The notes under the pieces are model-generated. The model worked only from the letters and a program-made list of their open reading frames with translations. It searched no databases and was not told the DNA's origin. Positions 56,521 through 64,000 of a DNA stretch of 64,000 bases are shown here, in pieces (within the stretch, counting starts at the first letter, position 1; each line of letters begins with the position of its first letter). The DNA is from Nissolia schottii (Eukaryota > Streptophyta > Magnoliopsida > Fabales > Fabaceae): assembly GCA_003254905.1 (NCBI GenBank), contig QANU01034502.1, positions 40,927 through 104,926 of the forward strand, written 5' to 3'. The position numbers and the translations under genes are program-made.

Positions 56521-58829
56521 TTTATAACATCTTTCTTGGTTAATTTATATAAAATTTTCACATGATATGGCTAACTTCATATATTTTGCAGATATTTCTA
56601 CTAATGCATTTCAATCACAAGGGGTGACTTCACAATAGAATGTCATGAACATAGATTGATTGCAAATCTATTGAAATTAAATTATGCCTATTTTGGTGTC
56701 TATTGTACCTAACCTATGTCTACTTCAGTGTGTAAAAAATTATTGTAGTACACCTATTATTTTGTTGTTGTTTATATTGTCCACTAAAACAACATAAGCT
56801 TAAATGAAAATGTTAATATTATAAATTTTATGTAATTTAGTTGTCGTGTTTGGAATTAATTGGTGTTTAATAAGGAAATATGTTTAGTTTGCGATTTTTT
56901 CAACCTTACTTTTTGAAAGGTGTCATTTTTTTTTTAAGTTTGAGATAGAATTAACCGGTTTTGGCCCGTTTTTTACCCAGATTTTAACTCGATCCAAAGA
57001 TGATTGGGCAGGTCTAGGTAGGATGCGAGTCCTCCTAATTCGCACGATCTAAATATAGGGTCGAGTTCGGATAAAGGCAAACACGGCCATGAACACTCCT
57101 ATTGGGTTCTAATCTGTTGACATTCAATTCAATAAATTTACAAATCTTATTGACTTGTGTCGTGGGCAATCCATAAAATGCCACATCAAACATTCAAGTA
57201 TCCATTGAACAGTGTTTTGGGATTGTTATTGATGCCTTAAAGCTTTGAAATAGCACATGTAGGCAAATTATTGAACCTTTTGGGAAGCTCCAAATCTTCC
57301 CATCCTTCTTCATCAAGCTTAGAGAAGTAACGGTCAACGTCTCTATCACTTACAAGCTCCAATCTGGAAGGCTCCCACTGAGAAAGGCATCATCATAAAC
57401 AAGAGAACCAATGAATTATATTTTTCAATAAGGAAAGAACTTCGATCAAGTTTCATACATCCATTTCAAATAATTCTCCAATCAAATAATGGCATGTGTT
57501 ATATTTTGTATTTATAAATTACTTATCTAAAAAAAGTTATCCACATGACTTTATTTGAATGAAAAAATGGACGTAATGGGTATAAAGAACTTGAAGTAAG
57601 CCTTGTCTACTAAGGCAAATATTATCATTTTGATTCCCTACACTTATCTAATCTATCAGTTTGGTCCCCTGCATTTATATGATATATCAATTTGGTCCTC
57701 TAGCTTTTCCTTTTTTATCAATTCGTTCTTCTACATTCTAAATCACTACCAATTGAGTCATTTATTTTTTTAATCAATTTGGTCCGCACTTCTTCATGGA
57801 AGGATTAATTAGATAGTGACTTAAAATGTAATACACCAAATAGATATAAAAGAAAATGTAAAGGGCCGATGAATTGATTTAAAAAAACTAGGGAACCAAA
57901 TTGGTAGCTCGATAAATGTTTGAGACGAAAAGAGTCATTTTGGCTACTAACTACTAAATAAATGGGAAACAGTGGTACACAATCAAACTGGCTACCCAGT
58001 ACCCACCTTGGGCTTTCTATCTTTATCCATCAGTATAGCTCTACAACCCTGCAGCAAGGCATAACCATTAAGTAACGCATGGAAAACAAACAAATAAATA
58101 AATAAATAGAACAGAAACAATGTAGATGAATCAACAGAAAACCTCAAAGAAATCCTTGCTAAAGTGTCCTCGTACAATATGACAAACAATTCTATACTCA
58201 GACAAGGCATCGACCAACACCTTGGAGCCTGCCTTCTCTAATCTGAAAAAGTCAACTGAAATACTAAGTCTGATGGTGATGACTGTTTCTTTGTATTTGG
58301 TAGTAATGATAACAATAAAAATGATGACTACTGCCGGAGTTTAAAGATTGTGGTTAATTGGTAGAAAATAGAATATATCAATTAGCCTAGTTGTTATCTA
58401 ACAAAAAGTAACAAAATAAAAATAAAAGTCAACCTCTTTCATCGCATTTATGCCGGCAGATAACCTTTGATATTCTGAATATGGAGAAATGGCCAAGTCC
58501 AGTACAATATCTGGTCCCAGGAACCATTTTTTTGTTTTTTTTTTGGGGGGGGGGGTTTGTTGTGGGGTCGGGTTCATGCAAATCTTATCAATTACAATGC
58601 TCTCTTAAAGGTTAAAACCTTTAATTGGATAGCAGAGCTTAATGGAATTAATACCAGTGACATGCTACAGGTTCATATGCCACATTAGGCTTTTCCCCAT
58701 ATATTTCTGTTATTTGCGGTCCTAGCTTAAGAATATAATCTCCATCTGTACTTACATTGTTTTACAGCTTTTTCATTATGGATTTCTTTGTTTCACATTT
58801 TTGAAGAGCTGAGCCAGACCGCCCCTAGG

Positions 58830-59045
58830 TCCTTGGACCAGCTTTTGTTGACTAGCTTCATTGATTTTTCTAGAAGTAAAGAAGCCAAATTTTTGTTGCA
58901 ACGTCCAATCTATGATACAGTTTGGTGCATTTGGTTTATGTGCAATGCGAGTATCTTTAAAGGAGATTTCTTTGGATGAGGACATTCTTTGGGATAAGAT
59001 TAGACATTTCGCTTATAATGTAAACCTAATGGTGTTTTCAAAGTT
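58830..59045 (+). pseudogene. LINE reverse-transcriptase tail fragment in a CHY1-like intron
   Basis: The plus strand reads FLLQRPIYDTVWCIWFMCNA with SIFKG, then in another frame EISLDEDILWDKIRHFAYNV. The pattern VWxIWxxRNxxIF followed by a helix resembles the zinc-binding/C-terminal part that follows plant LINE reverse transcriptases. Only about 70 residues remain. It lies in the intron between the exons ending at 59238 and starting at 58242. Confidence 0.5.
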
Positions 59046-60302
59046 TTTTCACATATAGTTATATTGAGGGATCATGAAGCTTTTTGCTTCATTTATGTTA
59101 TGTGTCGTTTCTCTTGGTGTAAAGCTTTTGGTTGTTTATTTAGTTTCTCCTTTTAAGATAGTCCTTGAACATACATAAGAAAAGTGAACTTTAGGGCGTA
59201 CATAAAACAAAACTGTTAATACTTTTTGGAAACGTACCAGTCTCAGAAAGACTTTAAGGTTTGTCGGAGATGCTTTCTTCAAGGATTGAATAGTGGCACA
59301 AATCCATTTATCAGCCTTATTCATAGCTTCCATTTCCTAAAACATGAGGATGAAATTATGGTTGCTGATCAAGAAAGTTTATCCTTGATAATGCTGAAGA
59401 ATATTAATCAAGCAGATATTTTTAATAGCATAACTCAAAATGTAACTTACAAGAGAAGATAATATTTTCTCGACTGTTTTTCTCGAGAAACATCGGTTGA
59501 TGACATCCATCCTGCAATGAGGTCCCATAATAAGCACAGATAAATGAGAAACTAAAAAACGATAAAAGGAAGCAAACAAACACCACACATGCCCCACTTG
59601 TACAAATATGTATATTGATGGAACCCGTGCTAAACAATATTTATTTTGAAAAATACAAGTTTTCACAATGAAGTTTTTCCCTAACAAAAGAAGTTGCTAC
59701 CAATTCTAAACTTTGTAAACAGTTATTTCTTTTTTCAATTATTTACGGTTAAACAATTTCCAGATTTGGGGAAAATGGGTTGGGTTCATGTTTTTTGTAC
59801 AGTTATTTTACACTGAATATTGTACTTACGTTAAATTGATATTGTTACTCTTATCTGGATGGAATGGCTTCATATCATCTTTTTTGATAGTTATCATAGA
59901 ATTCTTAGTCACAGATCTAAATTATGTATAATGCTTCTATTTTGATTATTATACAAATGTATTCTGAAATAAGAGTAACTTATTCATTTGCTAACTCTTT
60001 TAACAATTTTTAGTAACATGTTGCAAAAGTTATGAAAAACTTAAATATATGTATGCAGGTTAACTATTACATCAACATGTTTTCAGCAACAAAAAATTTC
60101 TAGGCTCAAAACCAAGACAGAAACTTATTCATAACAATCAAGGCGAATAGGGTATGTATCTAACATTGTATTAAGAATTAGGTTTTCAAGGTTTATATGT
60201 CGAATACATTACAATATTTTCCTGTTGTTAGCACATATATTCAAGTTACATTGTGTGAACCATTAATGAATAAATTTTAATACAATCTATAAACCATTTT
60301 AG

Positions 60303-60622
60303 AATGTTGGTGAAATTCCTATCAGTTTCATACAAAAGTATGGTAAAAAATGCAATGGTGTTGTGTACGGGATAATTGCTTTAGGATGAGGATTAAGACA
60401 TGTTCTACAATGGTTCTTATAGACGAAGGTTTTGAGGAGATAATAGAATTTTACAAGCTTAAGGAAAACTATATTTTAGAAGTTTATTATGTTGGCCGGG
60501 GTATTTTTCATCTAGAACCTCAAGATCACATGCGATACTTGCTACAATTCCCTAGAGTTCCTGCCAGAAACATGGCTTTGGTTTTACCACCAAACCATTA
60601 TCAACATGACCAAACAACGTAG
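60303..60622 (+). pseudogene. Possible B3-domain-like fragment
   Basis: Plus-strand text after a TTTTAG acceptor-like site reads VGEIPISFIQKYGKKCNGVV, then after a frame change EGFEEIIEFYKLKENYILEV and YYVGRGIFHLEP. The pattern of an IPxxFIxKYG start and a GFxEFxxxxxLKxxxxLxFxxxGxxxFH end is like a plant B3 DNA-binding domain, but the match is loose. It lies on the strand opposite to the CHY1-like gene, inside its large intron. A mobile-element passenger is another possibility. Confidence 0.3.
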
Positions 60623-61759
60623 TTGAACCGAATGATGATAATCCTCCCGATGTTGATCAAAACAATAATGACGATCCAAGCATAGATCATATTCCGAATC
60701 CTCAAATTGTTCAAGCAAACAATGATCTACATCCGCCCGAAGTTTGTATTACAGATTCCAGAGGAAGCTGAGAGGTGATATATTATATGAAATATGAGAT
60801 GTAGTGTTTGTATTTCTTTTAATTCATTTAAATAAAAATATAATATGTATAATTTTGAATGCAGGGAGTTATCTGCCCATATGTCTACCAACACATAACA
60901 AAATCATTAGGTAATTGGTTCACATTAGTCAAATATGACATTAAACACTGATTCATAAGAAGATTGGATACCAAGACTGATTAATGTTAATGTTTGATTG
61001 TTGCAGGTGGAGTGGAAATCAATGTCCAGACAATGTGTTGAAACAAATCTTTCTTTTCAACAATCGAGTTTAACTCTTATATATAAACTAACATATTTAT
61101 AAGTGTATATATATATTCAGGAAGATCTTGAAGGAATTAGCTAATTGTAAACATTGGGCATATTGTTTGTGTACGTTGATGTTACAATTAGCGAGAATTG
61201 CACAAGCAATTGTCAGGACATGTAATTGTGGTTAAATATATATTTTGCTCTATATAGGTTGTTACATATTAACTAAATTTTGATATAACTCTGCGCATCG
61301 CGTGGGTTTAGATTCTAATTATGTCCTAACATAAAGGAATGCCCACACCTTCAAGAGCATACCTCACCTTTGATTTGTTATAGGATAGAATCATTTTCAT
61401 GTACTCTCTCTAGAGTTCAGCACAGAGTCTTTTTCAAGGTATCAGCATTTAGGTCTTTTGGAGCAAAGGGATGGGTTGCTCTCCTGTTGGGACCAGTTTT
61501 AGGAGTTTCCTTTCTTTGATTATTATCTTTGTTGAGGATTTCTTGTCCTCCAATCTGCTGCACTTCTATCTCTTTCTTTCTCAAATAAAATTTCTTCTTT
61601 TTTCACTATGTATATAGTAATTACATACCAACCTATGATAAGCACTATCCTCTTTTAGGAAAGATTGCTGTGAATACTTGTCAATAATTGCATGTACTGC
61701 ATTTGGATCGTTACTTTTCACCTTGCATAATGATTCTTCCACTAAAGACAATTTCGGTT

Positions 61760-63110
61760 CAATGATAGTAAAAGGCAACAAATCAGGGACACAACCTTGA
61801 AACCAAAGTTAATACATCAACCATACATTAAGAAAGATCAATAATGTACCAAACAAAGAAACCATGCTCTAAAGGAAGATCCACCATGACTGACAGAAGT
61901 TAGGAAGTTAAGTTAGGATAAGGTTTTGTTTGTCAAGTCGCTAGCTAGGGGTGTTTCCGTGTGGTATTGAGGTTTCTGACAAGCATCCTTTCGGAGTGCC
62001 TTTCTTCTTCTTTACACAGTGATAACTCTGTTTCCACCGGGATTTCCATTATTTGGTGGACAACAAAATACAAGCCCGACCCTACTCCCTAAACAAAAAG
62101 AGAACACCAGGCCATCAAATGACATAGCTTAGGCAACTAGTACTCCCTCTGAATCACAAACCTTGGCAACGTCCTTGGAAGATAGACCTTGCTTTCCTCA
62201 GCACACGTCCCAAGCACATGAAATATTTTTATGAGTCTTTGACCTTTTTTCCTCGGTGGCCCTCAACCTCCAAGCTGGTTCCAAAACACTAACTTGGGTA
62301 TATACCACCCAATAATGACCTCCAACTAGGTCCGCAGAACATTTATTTGCAAGGATCATGCCACCTAGTGCCACAAATGGTGTCTTTACGGGTGTCCAAA
62401 GTCTACCACTTATAAACACTTGACAGCAAACAAAATAAACCACAAACAATAATCTCGAAATAACACAACCCACCCAAACTCACTTTAAAGCCTCAAACAT
62501 AACCAAGACGAGGAAAACCAGCAACCAATCAAGCCAAACATAGGAAGAACAACACCAAACACTGCCAGACACTACCGATGGGACCTACTCAAGTCTCGCC
62601 GCACTGGTTCCAGCCAAACATGGCACCACCAGCCACCATATGTGGTTGGCAATGATGAGCTTCCTCCCTAAACACCGGTTGACACAGTCAGCCTTTAAAT
62701 ATCGAAGAATACTTTCTCGTTTTGCTTACAATAGCTGTTAGAAACTAACTTAAACAACACCTCATCCTCTACATATAAAGAAGGTTAACACCTCAGTCCT
62801 CAGGTAGGCCTATATTGTCACATCCTACTGGCAGGTACACACTGCCTTAACCCTTACAGAATAAAGTATGTCACCAACTTTTAGATTCAATCATACAAAT
62901 GATAAGCATCTCTAACTTTCTAATAATTATCTTTACATATTTTACAAGTAACTTTCAACCCATTGGTCTAAAGACCTATTGGATAACCATCATATGTCAA
63001 AGCTACACTAAACTTCCAATCATTTATCCATGCACATTTTCATAAATTCAGTACCTAGTCACTAGAGACACTATCATCAGAAAGAGCAAACAATTGTAGT
63101 GGAAGGTAGC
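61760..63110. other. Intron of the CHY1-like locus, no gene recognised
   Basis: The 1.36-kb intron between exons 63115-63200 and 61629-61754. Parts are C-rich on the plus strand (62000-62640), unlike the AT-rich surroundings, and may be an inserted element. No protein match was found. Confidence 0.4.
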
Positions 63111-63674
63111 TTACTGATGAAGGGACAAAATGAGTTGCAAGACCACAAGCAAGCATTTCTGCACCATCCAACCTAGCACCTGTAAGACGAACATATTCTC
63201 CTGCAATTTGTTTTCAATAGAAAAGAGGGGGAAGGAAATGTTATTGTACTTTCTCAGTTAGCTGTTTGAGAATGCTGAAAAGCTGTGTCATCAATCCATA
63301 AATCCAACCATGAAAGAGAAAGTAAATCTTGATGAAAAATTCATGAATCTAAGCCTCTCCCCTACCCCAACCCCTGGTCTGTGAGAGAGAGAATGTGTGT
63401 GTACACATGTTTGTGTAGCAATGAATGAAATTAATTGACTGACAAAAACTTTAATGCACCAAAAGTACGCAGGAGACTTCATCAATGACTAACAATCAGA
63501 AGATTGAAAAATTAAGCAAGCATAACATTAAGAAACCAGTGAGAACCAATTCAATTGATAGAGATGTACGATATAACATGCATACCAAAAAATCCAGGCA
63601 GTCTAGACAAGAAATATGAGGCACCTACATCAGGAAATAGACCCAACTCCGTTTCTGGCATTGCAAAGACCTGC

Positions 63675-64000
63675 AAATGGTCCACTAGTACATGTACATC
63701 ATGAAGAACAGCGAAAAGAGTAAAATTCACATTAGAGAAACGAGTAAAATTCTATAAGAAATAACAAAACTAAGATATCCTCGAATGTTTCTGTTACATA
63801 CCTTGACACCGAAGTAACCAAGGAAGGAAGAGCAATAACCCCTTTTCCCCTGCACTATTCCCGGAAAGGGAAAATCCGGTCAGTTAGTGACAGCTAAGTA
63901 GGATTTGAATTTTAATTAGATTAGATTTGAATTATTAATTTAGAATCAGCATTTGAATTATGGAATAAGGAGAGAATCTAGTAGTTAGGATTAAGAGGAT
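63675..64000. other. Right edge, upstream intron of the CHY1-like locus
   Basis: The CHY1 exon that should precede VFAMPET (with the MGGGAG oxyanion-hole motif) was not found here. A donor-like TCAAGGTATGT on the minus strand near 63811 belongs to no recognised exon. Confidence 0.35.

Larger units (their letters stand above)
53600..57105 (+). mobile_element. hAT element, copy 1
   Basis: It carries most of a hAT transposase in pieces (see 54319-56520). The right end is GCCATGAACACTCCTA (about 57090-57105), parallel to CATGTACACCCCTA in copy 2, which is typical of plant hAT ends read outwards as TAGGGGTGT. The left end is placed near 53600-53750, where the similar GATCCGGCCCG and CACCCGACCCGACC text occurs, but an exact inverted match was not found. 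The element lies just downstream of the CHY1-like last exon. Confidence 0.7.
57237..63670 (-). pseudogene. CHY1-like peroxisomal 3-hydroxyisobutyryl-CoA hydrolase, damaged; 5' end outside window
   Basis: Exons on the minus strand: 63670-63586 (VFAMPETELGLFPDVGASYF), 63200-63115 (EYVRLTGARLDGAEMLACGL), 61754-61629, 59511-59451 (DVINRCFSRKTVEKILSSL), 59336-59238, 58242-58143 (IREGRLQGVGRCLV), 58048-58007 and 57377-57237. Order and text follow Arabidopsis CHY1, a crotonase-family enzyme of peroxisomal valine catabolism. The end ..CAISKL is a type-1 peroxisomal signal (SKL). Lesions: a 4-base GATG duplication at the start of the fourth listed exon; a 2-base deletion in the sixth, between LV and EYR; and CCG in place of an AG acceptor before 61754. 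Together they suggest a pseudogene. If they were assembly errors it would be a normal gene. The exons upstream of VFAM are beyond 64000 or lost. Confidence 0.82.

Noticed and set aside
58540-58556. G-run after a T-run as a possible G-quadruplex
   Set aside because: It is a single homopolymer of about 10 G with no further G-tracts nearby; more likely slippage or sequencing noise in an intron.
1-64000. CRISPR arrays, bacterial operons or prophage
   Set aside because: No regularly spaced direct repeats with unique spacers; the genes have introns and plant families throughout.
1-64000. tRNA, rRNA or snoRNA genes
   Set aside because: I saw no cloverleaf with proper A and B boxes and no rRNA text; a covariance-model scan would be needed to exclude small RNAs.

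Overview
The window looks like nuclear DNA of a flowering plant, most likely a legume. It is AT-rich, its genes have many GT-AG introns, it carries plant-only families (Kunitz-type inhibitor, non-specific phospholipase C, P-class PPR protein), and it holds a dense, nested set of plant transposons of the CACTA, Mutator-like, hAT, Helitron, Gypsy and Copia types. One ambiguous base is present at 25137. No species is claimed.

Region 1-13.6 kb: old repeats; a one-exon gene for a small two-helix membrane protein (1991-2389, +); a decayed Helitron helicase (about 3000-5880, +); then a complete nine-exon gene for a plastid-type atypical short-chain dehydrogenase/reductase (6989-13393, +; 345 aa when spliced).

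Region 13.6-30.5 kb: a Gypsy LTR whose internal region is cut by a CACTA element with a dead transposase, itself hit by a MITE. A Kunitz-type inhibitor gene follows (20936-22288, +), interrupted by a phase-correct intron that holds a 564-bp Mutator-like MITE. A second Kunitz copy is a pseudogene (29534-30233). Between them lie a Gypsy LTR and primer site, a CACTA-type terminus, and two exons of chloroplast SRP54 that seem to have been captured by a transposon.

Region 31-44 kb: a complete four-exon non-specific phospholipase C gene (31155-40369, -; 534 aa). Its second intron is 5.5 kb because an LTR retrotransposon (32071-36876) sits in it. A remnant of the same phospholipase's last exon lies behind the first Kunitz gene, so the Kunitz and phospholipase genes form a tail-to-tail unit that was duplicated and then partly lost.

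Region 44-64 kb: two copies of a hAT element plus the 3' end of a peroxisomal 3-hydroxyisobutyryl-CoA hydrolase (CHY1-like) gene flank an intact 712-aa P-class PPR gene (49568-51706, -). That gene contains a 210-bp unit repeated with no visible difference. The CHY1-like locus running off the right edge has several lesions and reads as a pseudogene in this assembly.

The intact genes look functionally unrelated: a plastid oxidoreductase, a protease inhibitor, a membrane-lipid hydrolase and an organellar RNA-binding protein. What ties the window together is its history of segmental duplication and nested transposition.
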